Under the pieces are notes generated by a model. The model saw only the letters and a list, made by a program, of their open reading frames with translations, was not told where the DNA came from and searched no databases. A stretch of 45,641 nt of DNA, taken from the NCBI GenBank assembly GCA_958407465.1, contig CATYIV010000017.1, forward strand, positions 1 to 45,641. The letters run 5' to 3'. The position numbers and the translations under genes were made by a program. This DNA comes from an uncultured Collinsella sp. Lineage in GTDB: Bacteria > Actinomycetota > Coriobacteriia > Coriobacteriales > Coriobacteriaceae. This document shows positions 7,227-15,361 of the stretch, one piece after another; position 1 is the stretch's first letter, and each line of letters opens with the position of its first letter.

Positions 7227-7709
7227 TTAGCGCAGCAGCTCGGTGAGGTTGCGCTTAAAGCGGGCCCGGTCTTCGCTGGTAAATGCCGCCGGACCGCGAG
7301 TGCGACCGCCGGCGCGGCGCACCTTCTTTTCCTCGTGGCGAATAAACAGTTGCATGTCGATGGTCGCCTTATCGTAGACGCGCCCGCGCACGCCGATGGC
7401 GGCGGCATCGCGCCCGAGCACCATGCTCGCCAAGCCAATGTCCTGCGTCACGACTACGTCGCCCGCCTGCAGGCGTTCGACAATGGCAAAGTCGGCGCTG
7501 TCGGCGCCCACGCTCACATCGAGCGTCGTGACCCAAAATCCGCGTCGCGCATGCTCGACGTCGCGCGGATCGTTGCGGCGAATGTGGCGTTCCAGGTTCT
7601 GTGTGCTGTTGCCGGCGATAACGACGGCAACGCCCGCCCGCCGCGCGCAGTCAATCGACTCGCGCGTGACCGGGCAGGCGTCTGCATCAATAAAGAGCGT
7701 TCGCGGCAT
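7227..7709 (-). CDS. YaiI/YqxD family (UPF0178) protein
   Basis: A 160-residue protein of the DUF188 family. Recognisable parts are FIDADACPV at the N-terminus, NSTQNLERH, DSADFAIVERLQAGDVVVTQDIGLA and the C-terminal FTSEDRARFKRNL. The fold is thought to be PIN-like, and the conserved acidic residues (DAD, D of TQD) would be the active site; the biological role is unknown. The gene begins at the base after the stop codon of the HdeD-like gene, with no clear ribosome site of its own, so it is probably translated by coupling. Confidence 0.93.
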   Translation of the reverse strand: MPRTLFIDADACPVTRESIDCARRAGVAVVIAGNSTQNLERHIRRNDPRDVEHARRGFWVTTLDVSVGADSADFAIVERLQAGDVVVTQDIGLASMVLGRDAAAIGVRGRVYDKATIDMQLFIRHEEKKVRRAGGRTRGPAAFTSEDRARFKRNLTELLR

Positions 7710-8312
7710 CTAGTGCACCAGTTTGCCAAATTGAATAGCGCGAACAATCAGCGTTACGCCAAACACCAGCAGTGCGGCGCCGCTAAAGATGACGAGCATC
7801 TTGGCCGACCACAGCGGATAGATAAACACGAACATGCCGGCGATGATGGAGAGCGCGCCGCTCAGGATGGCGAGGGCACGGTTGGACGAAAGCTCGGACT
7901 CCAGAATGGACATGACACCTTCGACGATCCAGCCAAAGCCGGCCACGATAACCACCATCGTGGTGAGCGTCGCGGTCGAGAAGGCCTGGTTGCGCAGGAT
8001 TATGACGCCACCCAAGATAATGAGTAGGTTGGAGATGATGCTCGTCACGCGCCAGCCGGTGGGCAGCAGTGGCTCGAAAACAGCGGTAAACAGCCTGATC
8101 GCGGCCGTGATCACAAAGTAGAAGCCCAAGACGGTCGTTAGGAAGACGAGGGACTTGGCAGGCGCAAACAGCAGTGCGATGCCGGCGACGAGCGCCAAGA
8201 CGCCCGTGATGGCGTAAATCCAGCGCACGGCCTTGACGGCCTTGCCTGCCATGCTTTTCTCGTCAAATCCAAACTGGCTCGATTTTTGGTCATCATTCTT
8301 AAAGATGCCCAT
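7710..8312 (-). CDS. HdeD family (DUF308) membrane protein
   Basis: A 200-residue protein with a short soluble N-terminus and six predicted membrane helices arranged as repeated pairs (for example WIYAITGVLALVAGIALLF and AILSGALSIIAGMFVFIYP). Proline/glycine turn patterns match DUF308/HdeD proteins, named for an acid-resistance membrane protein of E. coli; a role in envelope stress is possible but unproven here. ATG at 8312 follows AAGGAG; the frame is open further upstream but without a ribosome site. It forms a two-gene unit with the YaiI-like gene. Confidence 0.85.
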   Translation of the reverse strand: MGIFKNDDQKSSQFGFDEKSMAGKAVKAVRWIYAITGVLALVAGIALLFAPAKSLVFLTTVLGFYFVITAAIRLFTAVFEPLLPTGWRVTSIISNLLIILGGVIILRNQAFSTATLTTMVVIVAGFGWIVEGVMSILESELSSNRALAILSGALSIIAGMFVFIYPLWSAKMLVIFSGAALLVFGVTLIVRAIQFGKLVH

Positions 8313-8576
8313 AATGTCTCCTTTCCGTGCGGTGCACGTCGCGTTCATTGCTCTCCGTGCGGCGTACGCCAAAAGTGCTGCAACAAGTATCGCCCAAGGG
8401 CGCCGATGCATGGGGCGGGAAGGACGAATTGCCGCCCCACATTCCCGAATTGTTACTTTTGTTCCCGCTCCAGTGAGGATTAATCAACAATTGTAGAACA
8501 TTACGCCGCTGTATGTAATTGCCTAGGTTTTAGGTTAGATTCTCCTAAGAACAATTGCCCGAAATTGGGGGTCCCT

Positions 8577-9248
8577 ATGAACGAAACAGTTCCCGCGGCG
8601 CCGTCGAGCGCGGAGTCGATGGCAAAGCAGGGTTGCGAAAAGCTCGGCTTGGAAGCGTTTGATGCGCTGGTCCGTCGTGCCCGTACGTGCCGCCGTTTTG
8701 ACGAGTCCATGCGCGTGCCGCGCGAGTTTTTGCTCGAGCTGGCGGAACTGGCGCACCTGGCTCCCTGCGGCGCCAATGCTCAGCGTCTGCGTTTTCATGT
8801 GGTAAGCGGTGCAGAGGACTGCGCTCGCGTGTTTGACGAGCTTGCATGGGCCGGCGCGCTTAAGGACTGGCCGGGTCCTGCCGAGGGTGAGCGCCCGACC
8901 GGCTACATCGCGATTCTTGCCGAGCGCGCCGTTCCGGGCAAGCCCGCCGCTCCCATTACCGAGGTCGACACGGGCATTGCCGCGCAGACGATGATGCTCG
9001 CCGCCCGCAGCGCCACGCCCGAGGTGGCAGCCTGCATGTTCAAGGCCTTTACGCCCCACGCGATCGATGCCATGGGGCTCGATAACGACAAGTATGAGCT
9101 CAAGCTGATCATGGCGCTTGGCGTTCCGGCCGAGACGCAGGTGATCGATGCGATCGATTCCAACCCCGACGGCTCCATCAATTATTGGCGCGACGAGGCG
9201 CGGGTGCACCACGTACCCAAGCGTCCGCTTGCCGACGTGCTGCTGTAG
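8577..9248 (+). CDS. Nitroreductase-family FMN oxidoreductase
   Basis: A 223-residue protein. Residues about 30-80 read ARTCRRFDESMRVP...LAELAHLAPCGANAQRLRFHVV, the FMN-binding start of nitroreductases (R-R-x-F then the S/C-x-x-N-x-Q-x-x-x-F stretch). The rest (MMLAARS...ALGVPAE) matches the cofactor and dimer helices. Such enzymes reduce nitro groups, quinones or flavins with NAD(P)H; the substrate is unknown. ATG at 8577 sits six bases after GGGGG; a TTG twelve bases earlier is less likely. A 35-bp hairpin repeat follows 33 nt after the stop. Confidence 0.85.
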   Translation: MNETVPAAPSSAESMAKQGCEKLGLEAFDALVRRARTCRRFDESMRVPREFLLELAELAHLAPCGANAQRLRFHVVSGAEDCARVFDELAWAGALKDWPGPAEGERPTGYIAILAERAVPGKPAAPITEVDTGIAAQTMMLAARSATPEVAACMFKAFTPHAIDAMGLDNDKYELKLIMALGVPAETQVIDAIDSNPDGSINYWRDEARVHHVPKRPLADVLL

Positions 9249-9280
9249 TTGAGCGTCACCGCGGTGTGATCCGGCGGTAA

Positions 9281-9315
9281 ACCACCACAAAGGTGCCTGT
9301 CCCCTTTGTGGTGGT
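9281..9315 (+). repeat. 35-bp ACCACCAC hairpin repeat, copy 1
   Basis: Arms ACCACCACAAAGG and CCTTTGTGGTGGT around TGCCTGTCC. It lies 33 nt after the nitroreductase stop codon and just before the ribosome site of the next gene. Confidence 0.95.
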
Positions 9316-9330
9316 ACGAGGGGAGGGTGT

Positions 9331-9873
9331 GTGGCAGATTTGTATTTGGTGCGGCATGGGCAGACTGAGCTCAATGTGCAGAACATTTTGCAGGGCGGGC
9401 ACGATTCGCCGCTTACGGCGCGCGGGCGCGAGCAGGCGCTGATGGCGCGTGCGGCGTTTGCGGCGCGCGGCGTGGCCTTTGACCGTGTGTATTCCTCCCC
9501 GTTGGGCCGGGCGCGGCGTACGGCTGAGCTAATTGCTGGTGAGGGCCGCTCGATAGAGCTGGTCGATGACCTGCGCGAGTGGCATTTGGGCTCGCTGGAG
9601 GGTACATCAAATCGCGAGATGCCGCCGCAGCCCTGGGGTGATTATCCGGTGGCCTTTGGTGGCGAGTCTGAAGGCGAGCTCCAGTCGCGCATGGTCGCGG
9701 CGCTGTCCCACATCATGGCCAGGCCGCAGCACGACTGTGTGCTGGCAGTCTCCCACGGCTCTTCCTGCCAGGAGTTTCTTGAGTATGTGACTGGCAGGGG
9801 AGAGCTACCCGACAACGGTGCCGTGCTTCATTTTGGCTATTGCGACGGTGCGTTTTCGCTCCTTGATTGGTAA
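9331..9873 (+). CDS. Histidine phosphatase (phosphoglycerate mutase-like), first of a pair
   Basis: A 180-residue soluble enzyme of the histidine phosphatase superfamily. LVRHGQTELN near the N-terminus carries the phospho-accepting histidine, YSSPLGRARRTAELI the second arginine cluster, and LAVSHGSSCQEF the C-terminal catalytic histidine. Members include phosphatases for sugar phosphates, alpha-ribazole phosphate and phosphoserine. GTG start at 9331 after AGGGGAGGG. The next gene, 17 nt on, is a paralogue, so the two are likely co-transcribed. Confidence 0.88.
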   Translation: MADLYLVRHGQTELNVQNILQGGHDSPLTARGREQALMARAAFAARGVAFDRVYSSPLGRARRTAELIAGEGRSIELVDDLREWHLGSLEGTSNREMPPQPWGDYPVAFGGESEGELQSRMVAALSHIMARPQHDCVLAVSHGSSCQEFLEYVTGRGELPDNGAVLHFGYCDGAFSLLDW

Positions 9874-9890
9874 CGAACGAAAGGACCCCT

Positions 9891-10526
9891 ATGAATAAAG
9901 ACCTGTATCTGGTTCGTCATGGGCAGACAATATTCAACCTTAAGCGCATTATTCAGGGTTGGAGTGACTCGCCGCTCACGCAGCTGGGATGCGACCAGGC
10001 GGCGCGTGCCGGCATGTTCTTGCGTGCGCGCGGCATTGAACCCGATCATGCCTACACCTCCACACTTCATCGCACCGAGCAGACTATCGCCAACCTGTGG
10101 CCGGGCTTGGCGTACGAGCGCCTGGACGGTCTGCGTGAGTGGTTCTTTGGCGACTTTGAGGCCGAGCGCGTGATGCTTATGCCCGAGCGCCCGTGGCGAG
10201 ATTTCTATCGTCAGTTTGGCGGCGAGGGCCAGATGCAGGTGCGCGAGCGCATGGCGGCGACGATAACCGATCTTATGCGACGTCCGGACCACGAGTGCGT
10301 GCTCGCGGTGAGCCACGGTTCGGCTATCAAGGAGTTTTTGGACCACGTGCGGGGCGCGGCGGCCGACGAGCGCGAACGCGTGCCGGGCAACTGCTCAGTG
10401 CTGCATTTTGCGTTTGACGATGCGGCCGATACGTTTGAACTGGTCGAAGTCTTTACGCAGGAAGACTACGCGCGCGAGCTGGGGCTTGAACCGCTCGTGG
10501 CTACTGCGGGTCCGCAGCGCGGATAA
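9891..10526 (+). CDS. Histidine phosphatase, second of a pair
   Basis: A 211-residue paralogue of the preceding protein: LVRHGQTIFNLKRIIQG, YTSTLHRTEQTIANL, LREWFFGDFE and LAVSHGSAIKEFL. The catalytic RHG and SHG motifs are complete. Compared with the first copy it has a longer C-terminus. The start at 9891 follows AAAGGACCCCT. The gene converges on the serine-biosynthesis cluster, which lacks a recognisable serB within this window; a phosphoserine phosphatase role is possible but only an inference. Confidence 0.87.
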   Translation: MNKDLYLVRHGQTIFNLKRIIQGWSDSPLTQLGCDQAARAGMFLRARGIEPDHAYTSTLHRTEQTIANLWPGLAYERLDGLREWFFGDFEAERVMLMPERPWRDFYRQFGGEGQMQVRERMAATITDLMRRPDHECVLAVSHGSAIKEFLDHVRGAAADERERVPGNCSVLHFAFDDAADTFELVEVFTQEDYARELGLEPLVATAGPQRG

Positions 10527-10573
10527 CGCGAGCGCGGCGGCACGGGTCGTCGGCATAACTTCTCGACGCAAAA

Positions 10574-10618
10574 GGGGCGGAGATGCATGTACCTGCTGCA
10601 TCTCCGCCCCCTGTTTGT
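10574..10618. terminator. Bidirectional terminator between converging genes
   Basis: Perfect 14-base arms GGGGCGGAGATGCA and TGCATCTCCGCCCC, loop TGTACCTGC; AAAA on the left and a T-rich CTGTTTGTTG on the right allow use from both sides. Confidence 0.85.
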
Positions 10619-10655
10619 TGTGCTGCCGATTTTTGTGCTGGACGGTCTGGTCTTG

Positions 10656-11336
10656 CTAGAACCGCGCGACCTGGTGCGTGAGCAGACCCGTCGGAACCTG
10701 CGCCGCGCCGCCGCTGACCTGCGCGGCGGGGAAGAGCGCAGCTACGGCAAAGTTGAACGGCTCTTTGCCCGTGTAGGTGCCGGCGGCACGTGCATCGTCG
10801 GCCAGGAGCTGTGATGCCTCGACTAGTGCGGCAGCGTAGGCAGGGTCGTCGGCCAGTGCCGGCTCCGGCGCCTGGTCGAGCATGGCGCGGATGGCCCCGA
10901 CGGCGTCCTCGCGCTTGACCTCCCACACGCGGTGCGTAATGCCGGCGGGGTCGGTGACGGCATAGAGTGAAGCGCCCTCTTTTGCGGCGCCGAGGATGAT
11001 ATCCATGACGGGAGAGGCTTCGTAGACAAGCGTTACGGGACGGGGCTGTACCTTGAGGTCGGCGATTGCGCGCGCAGCGGCGGTCGTATCGGCGGCAACC
11101 GCGTCGCCGCCCGCCAGCGCACCAACCGGGCAGATCGCCACGACACCCGTCACACGTCCCGGCTCGCCCGAGCATTCGTACACGTAATACGCCGCACCCG
11201 GGTCCTTGAGCATCAGGCCATCGGCAATGGCTCCGCGCAGAGCATCGTTGCCGCTCAGGATGCTGCCCATTGCGGGCAGCGCCTCGAGCACGCGGTCCTG
11301 AGCCGGGCGGATGCAGGGAAACGGAAGTGCTTTCAT
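10656..11336 (-). CDS. Shortened, worn DUF1015-like protein
   Basis: A 226-residue protein. The start LPFPCIRPA, YYVYECSG...RVTGVVAI, TLVYEAS and the later ITHRVWEVKREDAV and EPFNFAVAALFP line up in order with DUF1015 proteins, which are usually over 400 residues. The family's signature IADGHHR is missing: at its place stands ALADDPAYAAALVEA. The C-terminal half of the family is absent. DUF1015 genes commonly sit beside serA and serC in other Gram-positive bacteria (established gene order), and here it follows that cluster. It looks like a reduced or non-catalytic relative. Start after AAGGAC; 39 nt separate it from the M20 peptidase gene. Confidence 0.6.
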   Translation of the reverse strand: MKALPFPCIRPAQDRVLEALPAMGSILSGNDALRGAIADGLMLKDPGAAYYVYECSGEPGRVTGVVAICPVGALAGGDAVAADTTAAARAIADLKVQPRPVTLVYEASPVMDIILGAAKEGASLYAVTDPAGITHRVWEVKREDAVGAIRAMLDQAPEPALADDPAYAAALVEASQLLADDARAAGTYTGKEPFNFAVAALFPAAQVSGGAAQVPTGLLTHQVARF

Positions 11337-11375
11337 GGGCGGTCCTTACGCGCGAGTCGGTTTATTCGCGGCTTA

Positions 11376-12596
11376 TTATGCCCCAACTTGGCTATCCGCG
11401 CCCCAGAGTATGTTGTCGGCGAGCGCGATCAGCACGCTCTGGCAGCGAACGATATCGGCGTGGGGCACATATTCGTTGGGCTTGTGCGCGAGCGCGAGCG
11501 ACCCGGGACCGTAGCTCATGCAATTGCGGTTACCTGTCTTGCCGGCAATGACGGCGGTGTCGGTGTAGCCGGTAAAGAAGCCGACGGTCGTGTCCGCGTC
11601 CGTCACGTTATCGGCGGCACGCTTGAGCGCTGCAAGAAGGGGAGAGTTCGGGTCGCGCTCGATGGCGGGGCGGTCGCCCGTCACGGTGTAGCTGCCATGG
11701 CAACCGGGAACGGCGGCTTCGGCGACGGCGATGGCCTGCTCTACCATGCGCGTCGCGGCTGCCGTATCGGTCGGCGGGGTCAGGCGCATGTCGACCCAGA
11801 CTTTGGCGCGGTCGGGTACGACGTAGGGGCGATATCCGCCCTCGATTTGGCCAAACGTGATGGTCGAAGGCCCCAGCTCATCGTGCGCGGGCAGCGCCGC
11901 AAACGCGCGACGGAGCGAACACACGACCTCGGCCATGGCGGCGACGGCATCCGCGCCCTTCCAGGGCTGGCTCGCATGTGCCGTCACGCCAGCCATTTCA
12001 ATCTCGAACCACGTACGCCCCTTGTGCGCCACCTGGATCTGTCCGTCGGTGGGCTCGGTGTCCAGCACCCATTCATGCGAGCCGACCCAGCCAGCATCGA
12101 TCGCGGTCTCTGAGCCGCGCATAAAGTCTTCCTCGTCGACCGAGCAGATGAGCGAAAAGTCGCGGCGGGGCAACGCGCCATTCGCCGCCACGCGCTCGAG
12201 CGTATGGACCAGTGCGGCAATGGCGCAGGCCAGGCCACCCTTCATGTCGCAGGCGCCACGGCCGTAGAGCTTGCCGTCGCGCACGACCGCCCCGAGCGGC
12301 GTAATGTCCGCGTCCCAGCCGTCGCCCAAGGTAACGGTATCCATGTGGCAGATATAGACGAGTCGCGGCTCGTCGCTCACTCCCGGCACGGTGACCATAA
12401 GGTTGCGGCGCCCGGGGAGTACTTCGAGCTCTGCAATTTGCACGGCATCGAGTACCGGATGGCTCAGCTGCGCTAACCGTTCCTCAACCAACGCTTTGAT
12501 ATAGCGTTCAATCTCGCCCTCATACGCACCTGGGTCGGAACTGTCGATCCGCACGAGCCCTTGCGTAAGCCGCCAAGCAAAATCTGTATCAACCAT
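11376..12596 (-). CDS. M20-family metallopeptidase (DapE/ArgE-like)
   Basis: A 406-residue cytosolic zinc hydrolase. ICHMDTVTLGDGW holds the first metal histidine and aspartate, YGRGACDMKGG the bridging aspartate, VDEEDFMRGSE the catalytic glutamate pair and DTEPTD the next ligand; AHASQPWKGADAV is the dimerisation-lid region. Members cleave N-succinyl-diaminopimelate, N-acetylornithine or dipeptides. The sequence resembles DapE/ArgE, but the substrate is not settled. ATG at 12596 after AGGTG. It lies between serA and the DUF1015-like gene on the same strand, separated from serA by a strong terminator. Confidence 0.88.
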   Translation of the reverse strand: MVDTDFAWRLTQGLVRIDSSDPGAYEGEIERYIKALVEERLAQLSHPVLDAVQIAELEVLPGRRNLMVTVPGVSDEPRLVYICHMDTVTLGDGWDADITPLGAVVRDGKLYGRGACDMKGGLACAIAALVHTLERVAANGALPRRDFSLICSVDEEDFMRGSETAIDAGWVGSHEWVLDTEPTDGQIQVAHKGRTWFEIEMAGVTAHASQPWKGADAVAAMAEVVCSLRRAFAALPAHDELGPSTITFGQIEGGYRPYVVPDRAKVWVDMRLTPPTDTAAATRMVEQAIAVAEAAVPGCHGSYTVTGDRPAIERDPNSPLLAALKRAADNVTDADTTVGFFTGYTDTAVIAGKTGNRNCMSYGPGSLALAHKPNEYVPHADIVRCQSVLIALADNILWGADSQVGA

Positions 12597-12674
12597 AGGC
12601 ACCTCACAAATAGTTAGGTCAACATACAGATTGTATGCCAAGAAGCGGCTCAGTGCATTTAATGGAGTGCTCAC

Positions 12675-12710
12675 AAAAACGGGGGCGCCTCTCGTGCGAA
12701 AGGCGCCCCC
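12675..12710 (-). terminator. Intrinsic terminator of serA
   Basis: On the minus strand the arms GGGGGCGCCT and AGGCGCCCCC enclose TTCGCACGAG and run into GTTTTTGTGA, about 65 nt past the serA stop. Confidence 0.9.
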
Positions 12711-12773
12711 GTTGGCATTCAATGTCAGTGACGGGCAGGCCACATGGGGAACTGCCCGTCAGGTCAGCCGGCG

Positions 12774-13937
12774 CTATTTGATCACGCGCACGCGATACAT
12801 CGACGGAATCTGCTTGAGCGCCTCGATGGTGCTGCTGTCCAGGTGCTCATCGGTGTCGAACATGGTGTAGGCGTTCTCGCCGGCGGACTCGTTGGTCATA
12901 CGCTGCACGTTGGCGTTGTCCTTGGCCAGGATGGCCGTGATCTGGCCGATCATGTTGGGCACGTTGGCGTGCAGGCAGGCAATGCGGCTTGCGGCGCGCG
13001 CCTTGCCCATGCTGCAGGCGGGGTAGTTGACGCTGTGCGCGATGTTGCCGTTCTCCAGGTAATCCTTGAGCTCGCTGATGGCCATGTCTGCGCAGTTGGC
13101 CTCGGCCTCGCCGGTGCCGGCGCCCGAGTGCGTGGTGATAAACGTATTGGGCATCTTGACGGTCTTGGGAGTGGCAAAGTCGCAGCTAAACCAGCTGAGC
13201 TTGCCTGCACGCAGGGCGGCGTCGACGGCGTCCTCGTCAATGATGGTCTCGCGTGCGTAGTTGATGAGCACGGCGTCCGGGGCCAGCAGGTTGATCTGCT
13301 CGGTGCTGATCATGCCGATGGTGTCGGCCTTGCTGGGCACGTGTACGGTGAGGTAGTCGCAGCCGCGGCAGAGATCCTCGAGCGTGCCCACGCGCTGCAC
13401 CTCGCGGCTCAGCACCCACGCGTGCTCAACGGAAATGAACGGGTCGTAGCCGTAGACATCCATGCCCAGGTCGACGCAGGCGTTGGCGACCTTGGAGCCC
13501 ACGTTGCCCAGGCCGATGACGCCGATGCGCTTGCCCTTGAGCTCGCGGCCCACAAAGGCCTTCTTGGCCTTCTCGGCATCGACCTGAATCTCAGGGTCGT
13601 CGGCGTTGTCGCGCACCCAGTTCATCGATTGCACCACGCCGCGGCTCGAGAGCACCAGCATGCCCAGGACGAGCTCCTTGACGGCGTTGCTGTTAGCGCC
13701 GGGGGAGTTAAAGACGACGACGCCCTTCTTGGCGTACTCCTTGACGGGGATGTTGTTGACGCCGGCGCCGCAGCGGGCGATGGCGCGGATGCCCTCGGGC
13801 AGCTCGTAGCCGTGCAGGTCGGTCGAGCGCATCAGGATGGCGTCGGCCTCTTCGGCGGTGCTCACAAATTCGTAGCCCTCGCCAAACTCGACTTTGCCGT
13901 CCTTGGTGATATCGTCGATGGTCTTAATCTTACGCAT
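12774..13937 (-). CDS. serA: D-3-phosphoglycerate dehydrogenase
   Basis: A 387-residue NAD-dependent enzyme for the first step of serine synthesis, oxidising 3-phosphoglycerate to 3-phosphohydroxypyruvate. Seen: ARCGAGVNNIP substrate loop, the Rossmann motif GVIGLGNVGSKVAN with acidic YGYDP after it, catalytic arginine in NYARETIIDEDAV and the histidine in TTHSGAGTGEAE. The last ~75 residues form an ACT domain (MIGQITAILAKDNANVQRM), the usual site for serine feedback. The short form without the intervening domain is normal for this branch. Start after GGAG; downstream of serC by 72 nt, so the two form an operon. Confidence 0.96.
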   Translation of the reverse strand: MRKIKTIDDITKDGKVEFGEGYEFVSTAEEADAILMRSTDLHGYELPEGIRAIARCGAGVNNIPVKEYAKKGVVVFNSPGANSNAVKELVLGMLVLSSRGVVQSMNWVRDNADDPEIQVDAEKAKKAFVGRELKGKRIGVIGLGNVGSKVANACVDLGMDVYGYDPFISVEHAWVLSREVQRVGTLEDLCRGCDYLTVHVPSKADTIGMISTEQINLLAPDAVLINYARETIIDEDAVDAALRAGKLSWFSCDFATPKTVKMPNTFITTHSGAGTGEAEANCADMAISELKDYLENGNIAHSVNYPACSMGKARAASRIACLHANVPNMIGQITAILAKDNANVQRMTNESAGENAYTMFDTDEHLDSSTIEALKQIPSMYRVRVIK

Positions 13938-14009
13938 GGAAAAACTCCTTAGCAGGTTTTGATCTAAACAGGGTGGTTTGAGATGGCTGGTCGGCCCGCG
14001 TGCTGCGGG

Positions 14010-15134
14010 CTAGTTAGATCGCGGGCTCAAACTATGCTGCGCTTCGAAGTCCTTCATGTACGAGGCCAGTGCCTGCACGTCTTCCATGGTTACGGCGTTG
14101 TAGACGCTGGCGCGCATACCGCCCACCAGGCGATGGCCCTTGACGTTTTGAATCTGGTGCCCGGCCGCGCCTGCGACAAAGGCCGCGTCGAGTTCGGCGT
14201 CGCCGGTGCGGAAGGTGACGTTGGCGATGGAGCGGCTGTCGGCCTGCGTAGTGCTATGGAACAGCTCGCTGTGCTCGAGCAGGTCATAGAGCAGATTGGC
14301 CTTGGCCCAGTTGCGCTCGGCCATGGCGGCAAGTCCGCCGGTTTTCTCAACCCAACGGAACACCTTGCCGCATACGTAGATACCAAAGGTGTTGGGCGTG
14401 TTGAGCATGGAGCCCTTGGCGGCCTGGGTCTTGAGGTCCATGTACTGCGGCGTCTGCGCAAAGGCGGGGCCATCTGCGATGAGGTCGTCGCGCACGATGA
14501 CCACGGTCACACCCGCGGCGCCGGCGTTTTTCTGCGCGCCGGCGTAGATGAGCCCGTAGCGCTCGACGTCGAGCGGCTGCGATAGAAAGCAGCTCGAGAC
14601 ATCGGCGACCAGCGGCACGTCGCCGCAATCGGGCAGCTCGTGGAACATGGTGCCAAAGATGGTGTTGTTCTGGCAGATGTAGACGTAGTCGAGCCCGTCG
14701 CCCGCGGCCTCGGCGGCAATGCGCGCGTTGATGTCGGCCATGTCGGGAATGCGGTCGAAGTTGGTGTCCTCGGAACTCGCGAGCAACACGGCCTCGCCGT
14801 ACTTGGCGGCTTCTTTGTATGCCTTGTTGGCAAAGTTGCCGGTCACGATGTAGCCGGCGCGCCCGCGGCACATGAGGTTCATGGGGATGCCCGCAAACTG
14901 CAGCGTGGCGCCGCCCTGCAAAAACAGGACGCGGTAGTTGTCGGGGATGCTCAGCAGGCGACGCAGGGTTGCCTCGGCGTCGTCGATGATCTGCTGGTAC
15001 ATGCTAGATCGATGGCTCATCTCGAGCACGGACATGCCGCAACCGCGGTAGTCCATCATCTCGTCGGCGATCTCGGCGAGCACGCTTGTAGACAGCGCGG
15101 CCGGGCCAGCTGAGAAGTTGTGCACACGTGCCAT
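14010..15134 (-). CDS. serC: Phosphoserine aminotransferase
   Basis: A 374-residue PLP enzyme converting 3-phosphohydroxypyruvate and glutamate to phosphoserine. It begins VHNFSAGPAALS, typical of SerC; SHRSSMYQ and FLQGGATLQF are substrate and phosphate-binding stretches, and YAGAQKNAGAAG contains the PLP lysine. VKGHRLVGGMRAS near the end is the conserved C-terminal motif. ATG at 15134 follows GAGGGGGAAC. First gene of the serC-serA operon. Confidence 0.96.
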   Translation of the reverse strand: MARVHNFSAGPAALSTSVLAEIADEMMDYRGCGMSVLEMSHRSSMYQQIIDDAEATLRRLLSIPDNYRVLFLQGGATLQFAGIPMNLMCRGRAGYIVTGNFANKAYKEAAKYGEAVLLASSEDTNFDRIPDMADINARIAAEAAGDGLDYVYICQNNTIFGTMFHELPDCGDVPLVADVSSCFLSQPLDVERYGLIYAGAQKNAGAAGVTVVIVRDDLIADGPAFAQTPQYMDLKTQAAKGSMLNTPNTFGIYVCGKVFRWVEKTGGLAAMAERNWAKANLLYDLLEHSELFHSTTQADSRSIANVTFRTGDAELDAAFVAGAAGHQIQNVKGHRLVGGMRASVYNAVTMEDVQALASYMKDFEAQHSLSPRSN

Positions 15135-15361
15135 CTTCTAGTTCCCCCTCGTAGTCGTTTGGACGTTCGGGATACTTTAGCACAGTGGAGCGCCAGGCGC
15201 GACCGTATCACGGTAAAACTCGACTGCGCCGCTATGATTTACAGGATGGTTACATGGGGGAGGGGTGCTTTACTCCTCAAGCAAATCCAAATCTGCGAGC
15301 GAAGGCATGAGGTTCTCTAGGCGCTTGATCTCTTCGTCGCAAATTAGCCACTTCCTGGTCA

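Noticed and set aside
12744..13952. 402-codon plus-strand frame opposite serA
   Set aside because: Antisense shadow of serA.
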